A stretch of 64,000 bases of DNA from Rhodococcus rhodochrous (GCF_900187265.1 NZ_LT906450.1:3649444-3713443); one strand, 5' to 3'; shown: positions 28,806 through 38,065, counted from the first letter of the stretch. A program made the numbers and translations. The notes: generated by a model from the sequence alone, not told the origin.

Positions 28806-30004
28806 CCACCAACCTTCTGGAGGGCGTGCGCGTCCTCGATATGACCAACGTCCTGGCCGGACCCTTCGCGGGCTACCAATTGGCCCTGCTCGGCGCGGAT
28901 GTGATCAAGGTCGAGACCGCCGGAAGCGGCGACCTGGCCCGTCAGCTCGGCGCCGATCCCGACCTGAGCGCCGAATACATGGGCGTGTCCTTCCTCGCCC
29001 AGAACGCCGGCAAGCGCTCGGTCACGGTCAACCTCAAGACCGAGGGCGGCAAGAAGGTCTTCGAGCAGTTGCTCGCGGACGCCGACGTGCTCCTCGAGAA
29101 CTTCCGTCCGGGCGTGCTCGCCCGCCTCGGCTTCGACTGGGAACGTCTGCACGAGCTCAATCCCCGCCTGATCTACTGCGCGGTCTCCGGATTCGGCGCC
29201 ACCGGCCCGATGAGCAGCCGACCCGCCTACGACCAGGTGGTCCAGGGACTGTCCGGCATCATGAGCGTCACCGGCGACACCGAATCCGCGCCGCTGCGCG
29301 TCGGCTATCCCGTCTGCGACAGCTTCGGCGGTATGGCCGCGGCCATGACCGTGTGCGCCGCCATCGTCCGCCAGCGACAGACCGGGCAGGGCGCGTACCT
29401 GGACACCTCGATGCTCGACGCGGCCATCACGTCGATGGGCTGGGTGGTCTCGAACCATCTGGTGACCGGCAAGGAACCGGTGCCGATGGGCAACGAGAAC
29501 ATGACCTCGGCGCCGTCGGGTGCGTTCCGCACGGCCGACGGAGTCCTGAACATCGCGGCGAACAAGCAGGAACAGTACGAGATCCTGTGCAAGGTGCTCG
29601 GCCGCGAGGAACTCGTCACCGACCCCCGTTTCGTCACCCGCGAGGACCGCAAGCGCAACCGCGAGATCCTGCGCGACGAACTCGAGATCTCCCTCAAGGA
29701 GAGGACCGCGGCCGAGTGGGACGAGATCCTGCTCGACACCGGCGTTCCCGCCGCGCCCGTCGCTCCGGTGTCGGAGGCGCTGCGCTCCGATCAGATCCGC
29801 CACCGCGGGTTGATCTCCGAACTGGACGTGGCAGCCGGCTCCGGCACGGTCCAGGTCCTCGGTCTGCCCACGCACGTCGACGGTGAGTCGGTCCGTCCCG
29901 ATACTCCGCCGCCGACGCTCGGAGAGCACACCGACGAGATCCTCCGCGAGATCGGCTTCAGCGCCGAGCAGATCACCCGTTTCCGGGAAGAAGGCGCAGT
30001 ATGA
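28802..30004 (+). CDS. Class III (CaiB/BaiF) CoA-transferase
   Basis: 400-residue family III CoA-transferase, an enzyme type that moves CoA between carboxylic acids through a mixed anhydride on an Asp. The N-terminus LEGVRVLDMTNVLAGPFAGYQLALLGADVIKVE is the family signature, NLKTEGGKKVFEQLLADADVLLENFRPGV follows, and the catalytic Asp is likely D173 in VGYPVCDSFGG. GTG 28802 overlaps the iclR stop; its own stop overlaps the next ATG. The acid is not identifiable. Its partner is an aconitase-type hydratase, so a hydroxy or unsaturated di- or tricarboxylate is plausible. Confidence 0.9.
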   Translation: MTTNLLEGVRVLDMTNVLAGPFAGYQLALLGADVIKVETAGSGDLARQLGADPDLSAEYMGVSFLAQNAGKRSVTVNLKTEGGKKVFEQLLADADVLLENFRPGVLARLGFDWERLHELNPRLIYCAVSGFGATGPMSSRPAYDQVVQGLSGIMSVTGDTESAPLRVGYPVCDSFGGMAAAMTVCAAIVRQRQTGQGAYLDTSMLDAAITSMGWVVSNHLVTGKEPVPMGNENMTSAPSGAFRTADGVLNIAANKQEQYEILCKVLGREELVTDPRFVTREDRKRNREILRDELEISLKERTAAEWDEILLDTGVPAAPVAPVSEALRSDQIRHRGLISELDVAAGSGTVQVLGLPTHVDGESVRPDTPPPTLGEHTDEILREIGFSAEQITRFREEGAV

Positions 30005-32631
30005 CGACCGATCCCTTCCGCTCCCTGACCGCTCTGCCGGTCTCGGTCGAGGCCGGCGCTCCCCTGCACTACTACAGCCTGGCCGAGGCCGAAGCACACG
30101 GTGCCGGGCCGATCGCCGACCTGCCGTGGTCGCTGAAGACGCTCGTCGAAGGGATCCTGCGTCACCAGGGTCATCCGCAGGCGCTGCCCGAGCACGTCCA
30201 CGCCGTCACCCGCCGCGACGAGACGGCCGCGATCCCGTTCTTCCCGGGTCGTGTGCTGTTCCAGGACGCCTCCGGGATCCCGGTACTGGCCGACATGATC
30301 ACCCTGCTCGAACGCGCCCGGGCCGAGGGGTTGGACACGTCCGCGCTCGAACCCGCGTTGCCCCTCGACCTGGTCGTCGATCACGCACTCGAGGTGGATG
30401 AGTACGCGAATCCGGAAGCGGCACTTCGCAACATCGATCTGGAGTACGAGCGTCACCGCGATCGGTACCGTTTCCTGCGCTGGGCGCAGGACCGGCTTCC
30501 GGGCCTTCGGGTCGTGCCGCCGGGGCTCGGGATCTGTCACCAGCTGAACCTCGAGGTCCTCGCGCCGGTCGTGACCGCCACCGAATCCGGGGGCCGGCAC
30601 GTCGCAGCGCTGGACAGCCTGGTCGGCACCGACTCGCACACCACGATGATCAACGCGCTCGGCGTCACCGGCTGGGGCGTCGGCGGCATCGAGGCCACCG
30701 CCGCGGCCCTCGGGCAGGCCGTCATGATCCGCGTGCCCCGCGTCGTCGGCATCGAACTCACCGGACGTCTCGCACCCGGGGTGTTCGCCTCCGATCTCGC
30801 CCTCACCCTCGCCGAGAAACTGCGCGCACTGAATGTGGTCGGCGCCGTCGTCGAGTTCCACGGTCCCGGCCTGGAGGCACTGTCGGTGCCCGACCGCGCG
30901 ACCGTCGCCAACATGGCACCCGAATACGGCGCGACCATGGCCTGGTTCCCGGCCGATCGCCGGACGATCGAGTACCTGGCCGCGACGGGCCGCTCCCCCG
31001 AGCGTGTCCACCTCGCCGAGCAGTACCTGCGAGCCCAGGGACTGTTCCGCACCCCGAGCAGCCCGGCACCACGGTTCGAGACCGGCCTGTCGATCGACCT
31101 CGCGAGCATCACCACCACCCTCGCCGGTCCGTCCCGACCGCACGATGCCCTGTCGCCCTCCGAGGTCCCGACCTCCCGCGGCGAGAGCGGACCGCTCGAT
31201 GGCGACATCGCGATCGCTGCGATCACCAGCTGCACCAACACCTCCAATCCCCGGTCGCTGGTCGCGGCGGGGTTGCTGGCGCGCAACGCCGTCGCGGCCG
31301 GTCTGCGTCCACCGGGCTGGACGAAGACGTCGTTCACGCCCGGCTCGCGGGCCGCCGCCGACCTGCTGGCCTCGGCGGGTCTGCAGGATCACCTCGACCG
31401 GCTCGGCTTCCAGGTCGCGGGATTCGGATGCGGCACGTGCATGGGCAATTCCGGGCCGCTCAGCCCGGCCCTGTCCGAGTCGGACCGGACGAAGGACACC
31501 GCGCTCGCGGCGGTGCTGTCGGGCAACCGCAACTTCACCGGACGCATCCACCCGGCGATCGCGCACGCCTACCTCGCCTCCCCGGCGATGGTCGTGGCCT
31601 ACGCCCTCGCGGGCAACGTCCGGATCGACGTGACGCGCGACCCGATCGGGCGCGCCGAGGACGGCACCGACGTCACCCTCGCCGACCTGTGGCCCTCCGA
31701 CGAGGAGATCGACGCGATGCTGGCCGAGCACGAGGCCGCCGCGCTCGGGCGTGACGCTCACCGGGAGTTGACCACCACGCGCTGGCAGGAACTCGAGTAC
31801 CCGCGCGGTGAGCACTACCGCTGGGACGGGGAGGCCGGCAGCATCCGTCGCCCGCCCTTCACCGATCCGGAACTGACGTCGCCCACCCTCACCGGCGATC
31901 TGACCGCGCGGCCCCTGCTGGTCCTCGGCGATGCGGTCACCACCGACCACATCTCGCCGGTCGCACGGGTCCTGCCCGACTCCGCGGCGGGTCGCTGGCT
32001 CCGCGAGCGCGGTGTGGGCGACCGGGCACTGGGCACCTTCAGCTCCCGGCGGCTCAACCACGACGTCATGATCCGCGGCGGCTTCGCCAACACCCGCCTC
32101 GCGAACCTGCTCGTGCCCGAGAAGCAGGGCGGCTGGACGCGCACGGCACCCGGCGAGGAGCCGGTGCCCGTCCACGAAGCGGCCGAGTACCACCGCCGGC
32201 AGGGCACCCCGGTCGTGGTGGTCGCCGGTGAACTGTACGGCGCCGGGTCGGCGCGGGACTGGGCCGCGAAGGTCACGCGGCTGCTCGGCATCCGCGCGGT
32301 CCTCGCCCGTAGCTTCGAACGCATCCACCGCACCAACCTGGTCGCGATGGGTGTCCTGCCGATCCAGTGGCAGGGCCCCGCCCCGGAGACCTTCGACGGC
32401 AGCGAGGAGATCGACCTGCTCGGACTGGCCGATCTCGGGTCGACCACCGAGATCACCGTCCGGGTCCGCCGTGCGGGCGAGATCGTGTGGCAGGGCACGG
32501 CACTCTGCCGGATCGACACTCCCCTGGAGTGGGAGTGGCTGCGCGCCGGCGGTCTGTTCGGCCATCTGCTGACCGAGCAGACGGAGCGGCAGGGCGCACC
32601 GCACCGCGATCCGGTGGGCGCACACCGGTAG
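30001..32631 (+). CDS. Aconitase-superfamily hydratase (AcnA/IRP-type paralogue)
   Basis: 876-residue iron-sulfur hydratase built like AcnA. [4Fe-4S] ligands are Cys411 (TSCTNTSNP), Cys477 and Cys480 (GFGCGTCMGNSGPL). DSHTTMINALGVTGWGVGGIEA and SPEYGAT-like APEYGAT are present. Several active-site loops differ from the AcnA patterns I know: GSGSSRDWAAKG reads GAGSARDWAAKV (Ser750, Ala751, Arg752), SRRGNHEV reads SRRLNHDV, and GGIEAEA reads GGIEATA. This suggests a substrate other than citrate. It is coupled by ATGA overlap to a CoA-transferase under an IclR regulator, unlike a housekeeping aconitase. Alternative: a second functional aconitase. A hairpin follows. Confidence 0.85.
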   Translation: MTTDPFRSLTALPVSVEAGAPLHYYSLAEAEAHGAGPIADLPWSLKTLVEGILRHQGHPQALPEHVHAVTRRDETAAIPFFPGRVLFQDASGIPVLADMITLLERARAEGLDTSALEPALPLDLVVDHALEVDEYANPEAALRNIDLEYERHRDRYRFLRWAQDRLPGLRVVPPGLGICHQLNLEVLAPVVTATESGGRHVAALDSLVGTDSHTTMINALGVTGWGVGGIEATAAALGQAVMIRVPRVVGIELTGRLAPGVFASDLALTLAEKLRALNVVGAVVEFHGPGLEALSVPDRATVANMAPEYGATMAWFPADRRTIEYLAATGRSPERVHLAEQYLRAQGLFRTPSSPAPRFETGLSIDLASITTTLAGPSRPHDALSPSEVPTSRGESGPLDGDIAIAAITSCTNTSNPRSLVAAGLLARNAVAAGLRPPGWTKTSFTPGSRAAADLLASAGLQDHLDRLGFQVAGFGCGTCMGNSGPLSPALSESDRTKDTALAAVLSGNRNFTGRIHPAIAHAYLASPAMVVAYALAGNVRIDVTRDPIGRAEDGTDVTLADLWPSDEEIDAMLAEHEAAALGRDAHRELTTTRWQELEYPRGEHYRWDGEAGSIRRPPFTDPELTSPTLTGDLTARPLLVLGDAVTTDHISPVARVLPDSAAGRWLRERGVGDRALGTFSSRRLNHDVMIRGGFANTRLANLLVPEKQGGWTRTAPGEEPVPVHEAAEYHRRQGTPVVVVAGELYGAGSARDWAAKVTRLLGIRAVLARSFERIHRTNLVAMGVLPIQWQGPAPETFDGSEEIDLLGLADLGSTTEITVRVRRAGEIVWQGTALCRIDTPLEWEWLRAGGLFGHLLTEQTERQGAPHRDPVGAHR

Positions 32632-32641
32632 ACGAGTGGAT

Positions 32642-32676
32642 CGACGGGGACGTCCTCCGAGGGGGCGTCCCCGTCG
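32642..32676. terminator. Bidirectional terminator between the aconitase-like gene and the membrane protein gene
   Basis: Eleven-base arms (CGACGGGGACG and complement) surround an internal CTCC/GGGG-rich loop. It fills the 45-bp gap between the two convergent stop codons. Confidence 0.75.
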
Positions 32677-33891
32677 TCATGTCCGGTCCGCCGGGGCGGC
32701 GCGGGCGACGGTGCGCGCCCGCACGATCAGATGACGGAGCGGCGGGACGGAACCCTCCGCTCGACCGTCCCTCCGGCCACCGTCGACCTCGGCACGCCGC
32801 ACCCGGTACCGCTCGCGCAGCACAGCGGCGCGCAGGGCGGCGGTGACACCCGGGAAGCGACCGTGACGGCCGAACCCGACGGTGCCGAGGAGCAGGACAG
32901 CGGCCGGCAGGATTATCCAGGCGTACAGCACGGCGGCGGAGGCGATCGCCTCGGCGACGGCATCCTCGTCGAGCGCCGCCCATACGATTCCTGCGCCGAC
33001 CACGACGTAGAGGGTGCCGCCCAGCGCCGCGGCCAGGACGGCACCGACGTATCGACGGAGCAACCAGCACCGGACCGTCCACAGCACGAGGACGGCGGCC
33101 GTGAACATCGTGATCGCGGACATGACCACGACGAAGACGACGTCCGAGGAGTCCGGCAGCGGTCCGGAACCCGACTCGTCGTCGAACACCACGACCATCA
33201 GGAGCCCTGTCGCCACCGTGACGACGGCCAGGAGAGCGAGTTCGACGGCGAGCGCCGCGAAGGGGTGCCCGGCGGCCCGTGAGTCGGCGGGGCGCAGCCT
33301 CGCCGCCGTGGCGAGCAGTTCGCGGCGGCGCAGCAGTGACGCCTCCCGGCGCAGACGACGACGGGCACCGACACCGCGCTGGGTCGCGAGGAACAGATCC
33401 TGGCTGAGCACCACGATCACGAAGACCGCCGGGAACAGCAGCAGCGCCGCCAGATCCACGGAGTGCGGAAGGCCGTCGAGCAGCGCGGCGACGAAGGTCA
33501 TCGTCGCCCCGACGCCGAACACCGACCCGCACAGTTCGAGGTGTTCGAGGCGCAGCGCCTCGGTCGACCGGGACGAGCCCTCGGCGGTGATGGCCGGTCC
33601 GAGCGACCACGCGATGAGATTGAGCGCGATGACGAGGGCGGCGAGCACACCGAGGACGGCGGCGGCCTCACCCATCGTGAGGGTGGTGAGTACGCCGCTG
33701 CGCACCGGCGTGGACCGGTCGTAGGCCAGTTCGTCGGTACGGCGGGCGACCGCGTGGATCAGGTTGGGGGCGAGGGCGACCGGCAGATAGGCCAGCGCCG
33801 AGCCGAACATCAGCATCCATACCCGGGTCCAGAACCGCCGGCGGGCGTGCGCTCCACCGCGGGCTTCGGAGTCGGTGGCAGTGGTGGTCAC
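32677..33891 (-). CDS. Polytopic membrane protein, function unknown
   Basis: 404 residues from GTG 33891 with GGGAGGAGGG upstream. About eight hydrophobic segments are visible, for example MLMFGSALAYLPVALAP, EAAAVLGVLAALVIALNLIAW, LAALLLFPAVFVIVVLSQDLF, ALAVELALLAVVTVATGLLMVVVF, VVFVVVMSAITMFTAAVLVLW, VGAVLAAALGGTLYVVVGAGIVW and VLYAWIILPAAVLLLGTVGF. A strongly basic loop in the middle (RGVGARRRLRREASLLRRREL) and a basic tail face the cytoplasm. I recognise no transporter or enzyme motif. It stands alone between two terminators. Confidence 0.75.
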   Translation of the reverse strand: MTTTATDSEARGGAHARRRFWTRVWMLMFGSALAYLPVALAPNLIHAVARRTDELAYDRSTPVRSGVLTTLTMGEAAAVLGVLAALVIALNLIAWSLGPAITAEGSSRSTEALRLEHLELCGSVFGVGATMTFVAALLDGLPHSVDLAALLLFPAVFVIVVLSQDLFLATQRGVGARRRLRREASLLRRRELLATAARLRPADSRAAGHPFAALAVELALLAVVTVATGLLMVVVFDDESGSGPLPDSSDVVFVVVMSAITMFTAAVLVLWTVRCWLLRRYVGAVLAAALGGTLYVVVGAGIVWAALDEDAVAEAIASAAVLYAWIILPAAVLLLGTVGFGRHGRFPGVTAALRAAVLRERYRVRRAEVDGGRRDGRAEGSVPPLRHLIVRARTVARAAPADRT

Positions 33892-33972
33892 GGCCGTCCC
33901 TCCTCCCGGACCTACGGTGATGCGACTGACAGTGGTACACGAAACGGTAACCGGTGCCGGGAGTGCTCGGGA

Positions 33973-34015
33973 AACACGACACGGGACGCCCGGTGCGGGC
34001 GTCCCGTGTCGTGTT
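33973..34015 (-). terminator. Terminator of icd
   Basis: A perfect 19-bp stem (arms 33973-33991 and 33997-34015, reading AACACGACACGGG outward) closes a five-base loop, 20 bases beyond the icd stop. Confidence 0.88.
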
Positions 34016-34035
34016 GTCGAGAACGGAGCGGAAGG

Positions 34036-35253
34036 TCAGGCGCGAGCCTTCTGCAGATTCTCGTCGAGTGCGCCGAGGAACTCCTCGGTGGTCAGCCAGC
34101 TCTGCTCGGGGCCGACGAGCAGTGCGAGGTCCTTGGTCATCTGACCGGCTTCGACGGTCTTGATGACGACGTCCTCGAGCTGCTGCGCGAACTCGATGAC
34201 CTCGGGGGTGTTGTCGAGCTTGCCGCGGTGCTCGAGGCCACGGGTCCAGGCGAAGATCGACGCGATCGGGTTGGTCGACGTCGGCTTGCCCTGCTGGTGC
34301 TGACGGTAGTGCCGGGTGACGGTGCCGTGTGCGGCCTCCGCCTCGACGGTCTTGCCGTCCGGGGTCATCAGGACGGAGGTCATCAGGCCCAGCGAGCCGT
34401 AGCCCTGCGCGACGGTGTCGGACTGGACGTCGCCGTCGTAGTTCTTGCAGGCCCAGACGTAGCCGCCCTCCCACTTGAGGGACGATGCGACCATGTCGTC
34501 GATGAGGCGGTGCTCGTAGGTGAGACCGGCGGCGTCGAACTCCGCCTTGAACTCTTCCTCGTAGATCCGCTGGAACTCGTCCTTGAACATGCCGTCGTAG
34601 GCCTTCAGGATCGTGTTCTTGGTCGACAGGTAGACCGGGTAGTTGCGCTGCAGGCCGTACGAGAGCGAGGCGCGCGCGAAGTCCTGGATGGACTTCTTGT
34701 AGTTGTACATACCCATCACGACGCCGCCGTCCTCGGGGATCCGGCAGACCTCGTGCTGGATCGGCTCGCTGCCGTCCTCGGGCGTGAAGGTGATGGTGAC
34801 GGTGCCCGGGCGGTCGACCTTGAAGTCGGTGGCGCGGTACTGGTCGCCGAACGCGTGGCGGCCGACGATGACGGGCTTGGTCCAGCCCGGCACCAGGCGC
34901 GGCACGTTCGAGATGATGATGGGGGCGCGGAAGATGGTGCCGCCGAGGATGTTACGGATGGTGCCGTTGGGCGACCGCCACATCTTCTTCAGACCGAACT
35001 CCTCGACGCGCGCTTCGTCGGGGGTGATGGTGGCGCACTTGACGCCGACGTTGTACTTCTTGATGGCGTTCGCCGCGTCGACCGTCACCTGATCGTCGGT
35101 GGCGTCGCGGTTCTCCACGCCGAGGTCGTAGTACTCGAGATCCACGTCCAGGTACGGGTGGATCAGCTTGTCTTTGATGAACTGCCAGATGATGCGGGTC
35201 ATCTCGTCGCCGTCGAGTTCGACGACCTTACCCTCAACCTTGATCTTGGACAT
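34036..35253 (-). CDS. icd: NADP-dependent isocitrate dehydrogenase (homodimeric, eukaryote-like type)
   Basis: 405-residue TCA-cycle enzyme that oxidises isocitrate to 2-oxoglutarate and makes NADPH. It is of the dimeric type shared with eukaryotes (M. tuberculosis Icd1): [21 protein letters not shown] at the N-terminus, the isocitrate-binding [19 protein letters not shown] and [24 protein letters not shown], and the NADP loop [27 protein letters not shown] 35253 has AGGAGGA upstream at eleven bases. Frame upstream of that was discarded. It diverges from the SAM-IV/metX unit; the 254 bp from its start to the riboswitch promoter show nothing else. Confidence 0.96.
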   Translation of the reverse strand: MSKIKVEGKVVELDGDEMTRIIWQFIKDKLIHPYLDVDLEYYDLGVENRDATDDQVTVDAANAIKKYNVGVKCATITPDEARVEEFGLKKMWRSPNGTIRNILGGTIFRAPIIISNVPRLVPGWTKPVIVGRHAFGDQYRATDFKVDRPGTVTITFTPEDGSEPIQHEVCRIPEDGGVVMGMYNYKKSIQDFARASLSYGLQRNYPVYLSTKNTILKAYDGMFKDEFQRIYEEEFKAEFDAAGLTYEHRLIDDMVASSLKWEGGYVWACKNYDGDVQSDTVAQGYGSLGLMTSVLMTPDGKTVEAEAAHGTVTRHYRQHQQGKPTSTNPIASIFAWTRGLEHRGKLDNTPEVIEFAQQLEDVVIKTVEAGQMTKDLALLVGPEQSWLTTEEFLGALDENLQKARA

Positions 35254-35507
35254 ATGCGCTTCGTGTCCTCCTAGGACGTTTCTGTGGTCCCCAATCGACC
35301 GCACTTTGTGGGTGCGATCGCCGTCGGCTCGCGAGCAGCGAGCATGGCCGTGTCCACGTCCTGGACTCCGGCCAAACATGACAAGCGTACTGCTATTGGT
35401 GAAGTCCGCAAAGCGCCTCGTCCCGCCCTCGCGCCCTACCGACCGGTAACTTTCCTGCTGGTCAGCGATGTTCAGAGGGTGCATAAGACCCTGCGACGGA
35501 GAGTCGC

Positions 35508-35513
35508 TAGACT
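35508..35513 (+). promoter_or_regulatory. Probable -10 of the SAM-IV/metX transcript
   Basis: TAGACT matches the actinobacterial TANNNT -10 and stands seven bases before the first conserved nucleotides of the aptamer, so transcription would begin at about 35520. No clear -35 is seen. Confidence 0.5.
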
Positions 35514-35519
35514 GCCGGG

Positions 35520-35645
35520 AAAGTCATGAGTGCCAGCGTCAAGCCCCGGCTTGCTGGCCGGCAACCCTCCGACGGGGTGGGGTGCTCCGGGTGATGACAC
35601 GGTCGGTGGAACCCCACCGACAAGCCTGTTGTCGGGAGGACTGAG
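35520..35645 (+). promoter_or_regulatory. SAM-IV riboswitch upstream of metX
   Basis: The RNA has the recognisable SAM-IV core found in actinobacterial methionine leaders: GTCATGAGTGCCAGCGTCAA, then GCCCCGGCTTGCTGGCCGGC, AACCCTCC, a short stem, GGTGGGGTGCTCCGGG and the closing GTGATGAC that pairs with GTCAT at the 5' end, then a second hairpin (GGTCGGTGG / CCACCGAC). It ends in CGGGAGGACTGAG directly before an ATG, so SAM binding could hide that ribosome site. In M. tuberculosis the same class precedes the metC–metA genes. Boundaries are approximate. Confidence 0.9.
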
Positions 35646-35711
35646 ATGATGATGTGCTGTCGCACGCAAGCCACGATCACACCTCCCATCGCCGCCGGAA
35701 GGACACGATGA
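35646..35711 (+). CDS. Upstream ORF 1 after the SAM-IV aptamer (leader peptide beginning MMMCC)
   Basis: A 21-residue ORF starting MMMCCRTQ, with GGGAGGA five bases before its first ATG. Three Met codons and two adjacent Cys codons at the very start are what a ribosome-sensing leader for sulfur amino acids would look like; Cys-rich uORFs that sense cysteine are known in mycobacteria. Its TGA stop overlaps the ATG of a second small ORF (ATGA). It is absent from most gene finders' range because of size. Translation is not proven. Confidence 0.6.
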   Translation: MMMCCRTQATITPPIAAGRTR

Positions 35712-35770
35712 CCGACATCCGCAGCCGGCGCTGCCAGCCCACCGCGAGCCTCGAGGCGGTCACCTCTTGA
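35708..35770 (+). CDS. Upstream ORF 2, coupling the leader to metX
   Basis: A 20-residue ORF (start [11 protein letters not shown], end AVTS) with GGAAGGA four bases upstream of its ATG. It starts inside the stop of uORF 1 and ends in TTGA, so its stop overlaps the TTG start of metX. It is out of frame with metX and so is not an N-terminal extension. It contains one Cys codon. Its likely role is to pass ribosomes on to the metX TTG, which lacks a strong ribosome site of its own (inference). Confidence 0.5.
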   Translation: MTDIRSRRCQPTASLEAVTS

Positions 35771-36894
35771 CGGCGGGCACCGAGCGGCGTCGCGTCGAAC
35801 TGCCCCCGGCGGACGGACGCCTCGACACCATCGACATCGGCGATCTCGCGCTCGAGAGCGGCGAGACGCTGCCGAACGTCACCGTCGCCGTGCAGAGGTG
35901 GGGCGAACTGTCCCCCGCCCGCGACAACGTGGTGCTCGTCGAACACGCCCTCACCGGCGACTCGCACGTCACCGGCCCCGCCGGACCGGACCATCCCTCG
36001 CCCGGCTGGTGGTCGGGCATGGTCGGCCCGGGCGCTCCTATCGACACCGACCGCTGGTGTGTGGTCTCGACGAACATCCTCGGCGGGTGCCGCGGCACCA
36101 CCGGCCCCGGCAGCACGGCGCCCGACGGCAAGGCCTGGGGATCCCGCTTTCCGCTGATCACCGTCCGCGACCAGGTGGCCGCCGAGGTGGCGCTGCTCGA
36201 CAGGCTCGACATCGACGTCCTCGCCGCCGTGACCGGCGGATCGATGGGCGGCATGCGCACTCTCGAGTGGATCATCGCGTACCCGGAGCGCGTGCGGGCG
36301 TCGCTCGTCCTCGCCACCGGTGCCCGCGCGACCGCCGACCAGATCGGCACCCAGAGCGCGCAGATGGCGGCCATCACGGCCGATCCCGACTGGCAGGGCG
36401 GCGACTACTACGGCACGGGGCGGCGTCCCGAAGCCGGACTCGCCATCGCCCGGACCATCGCGCACCTCACCTACCGGACCGAATTCGAACTCGACACGCG
36501 CTTCGGGAATCTCCCCCAGGACGACGAGGACCCGTGGCGCGGCGGCCGGTACGCCGTGCAGAGCTATCTCGAGCACCAGGCACGCAAGCTCGTGGCGCGC
36601 TTCGATCCCGGCACGTACGTGGTGTTGTCCGACGTGATGAACCGGCACGACGTCGGTCGCGGACGCGGCGGTGTCGAGGCCGCACTCGCGTCCACCCCGG
36701 TCCCGACGATCGTCGCCGGCGTCGACTCCGACCGGCTGTACCCACTGCGCCTGCAGCAGGAGATCGCCGATCTGCTCCCGGGATCGGGCGACCTGCGTGT
36801 GCTCGTCTCCCGCGACGGGCACGACGGATTCCTCACCGAGGCCGACGAGGTGGCGAAGCTCCTCGTCGAGCTGATGAAGCTCGCCGAGGGCTAG
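35767..36894 (+). CDS. metX: Homoserine O-acetyltransferase
   Basis: 375-residue alpha/beta-hydrolase-fold enzyme that acetylates homoserine with acetyl-CoA, the first committed step to methionine. The nucleophile elbow is [13 protein letters not shown]; the oxyanion region [11 protein letters not shown], the block [12 protein letters not shown] and the C-terminal GHDGF (His) complete the triad. The start is TTG 35767, the first possible start in frame, and it aligns with the mycobacterial MetA/MetX N-terminus. The metY (sulfhydrylase) gene usually found in front is not in the window. Its stop shares CTAG with the stop of the convergent DUF3017 gene. Confidence 0.94.
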   Translation: MTAGTERRRVELPPADGRLDTIDIGDLALESGETLPNVTVAVQRWGELSPARDNVVLVEHALTGDSHVTGPAGPDHPSPGWWSGMVGPGAPIDTDRWCVVSTNILGGCRGTTGPGSTAPDGKAWGSRFPLITVRDQVAAEVALLDRLDIDVLAAVTGGSMGGMRTLEWIIAYPERVRASLVLATGARATADQIGTQSAQMAAITADPDWQGGDYYGTGRRPEAGLAIARTIAHLTYRTEFELDTRFGNLPQDDEDPWRGGRYAVQSYLEHQARKLVARFDPGTYVVLSDVMNRHDVGRGRGGVEAALASTPVPTIVAGVDSDRLYPLRLQQEIADLLPGSGDLRVLVSRDGHDGFLTEADEVAKLLVELMKLAEG

Positions 36895-37175
36895 TCGGTT
36901 CCCAGCGGGTCGATCGACGCGGCGAGTGCCACCACGATTCCGCCGACGACCATCATCGAGGCGACGTCGAACGTCTTGCCGCGCACCGCGAGGACACCGA
37001 CCTTGTCCTCGTCGATCACCCAGCGGAACAGTCCGGCGAGGATGGTGGCGCCGCCGAAGACGAACGCTCCGCGTCGCCACCGGTCGGCGATCACCAGGAT
37101 CACCGCTGCCGCGATCACCAGGGTGACCGCGAGCAGCGGCAGGTTCAGACGCGTGAATCGCAGAGCCTGAGCCAT
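36891..37175 (-). CDS. DUF3017 membrane protein
   Basis: 94 residues, three hydrophobic helices ([53 protein letters not shown]) with a loop [17 protein letters not shown]. This matches the small actinobacterial DUF3017 family, which usually sits next to folD. GGGAG precedes ATG 37175. It lies 26 bases after folD on the same strand and is probably the last gene of the WS/DGAT–folD transcript. Function unknown. Confidence 0.85.
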   Translation of the reverse strand: MAQALRFTRLNLPLLAVTLVIAAAVILVIADRWRRGAFVFGGATILAGLFRWVIDEDKVGVLAVRGKTFDVASMMVVGGIVVALAASIDPLGTD

Positions 37176-37201
37176 GTCGTCTCCCGGGTTCGTCGACCTG
37201 C

Positions 37202-38065
37202 TTATCGGGCCGCGAGCTGCTCGGCCCGCTCCACGACGTTGGTCAGCAGGAAGGCGCGGGTCAGCGGCCCGACGCCACCGGGGTTCGGGGACACGAAGCC
37301 CGCAACCTCACGCACGTCCGCGGCGACGTCGCCGCGCAGGCCGTCCTCGGTGCGGGAGACACCCACGTCCAGCACCGCGGCGCCGGGCTTGACCATGTCC
37401 GCCGTCACCAGGCCGGGAACGCCCGCGGCTGCAACGACGATGTCGGCGCGACGCACCTCTGCAGCGAGGTCGCGGGTGCCGGTGTGGCAGAGGGTGACCG
37501 TCGCGTTCTCCGAACGCCGGGTCAGCAGCAGACCGATCGGGCGACCGACGGTGACGCCACGACCGATGACCACCACGTGCGCGCCGGCGATCTCCACGTC
37601 GTAGCGGCGCAGCAGATGGATGATGCCGCGCGGCGTGCAGGGCAGCGGAGCCTCCTTGCCGAGCACGAGACGACCGAGGTTGACCGGGTGCAGTCCGTCG
37701 GCGTCCTTACCCGGATCCATGCGCTCGAGCGCCGCGTTCTCGTCGAGGTGCTTCGGCAGCGGGAGCTGGACGATGTATCCGGTGCAGGCGGGATCGGCGT
37801 TGAGCTCGTCGATCGCCTCGAACAGCTGCTCCTGGGTGATATCGGCGGGCAGATCCTTGCGGATCGACGTGATGCCGACCTTCGCGCAGTCGTTGTGCTT
37901 GCCGCGCACATAGGCCGCGGATCCCGGATCGTCGCCGACGAGGATCGTGCCGAGGCCGGGCGTGACGCCCTTGGCCTTCAGCGCATCCACGCGGACCTTC
38001 AGGTCCTCGAAGATTTCGTCGCGGGTTGCTTTGCCGTCCAGGATCGTCGCAGTCACGTCGCTCAT
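37202..38065 (-). CDS. folD: Bifunctional methylenetetrahydrofolate dehydrogenase/cyclohydrolase
   Basis: 287-residue enzyme of one-carbon metabolism interconverting 5,10-methylene-, methenyl- and 10-formyl-THF with NADP. Signatures: [18 protein letters not shown] (catalytic Tyr and Lys region), [29 protein letters not shown] and [17 protein letters not shown], then [15 protein letters not shown]. The ATG overlaps the stop of the WS/DGAT gene by four bases. It supplies one-carbon units near the methionine gene metX, though on the opposite strand. Confidence 0.96.
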   Translation of the reverse strand: MSDVTATILDGKATRDEIFEDLKVRVDALKAKGVTPGLGTILVGDDPGSAAYVRGKHNDCAKVGITSIRKDLPADITQEQLFEAIDELNADPACTGYIVQLPLPKHLDENAALERMDPGKDADGLHPVNLGRLVLGKEAPLPCTPRGIIHLLRRYDVEIAGAHVVVIGRGVTVGRPIGLLLTRRSENATVTLCHTGTRDLAAEVRRADIVVAAAGVPGLVTADMVKPGAAVLDVGVSRTEDGLRGDVAADVREVAGFVSPNPGGVGPLTRAFLLTNVVERAEQLAAR

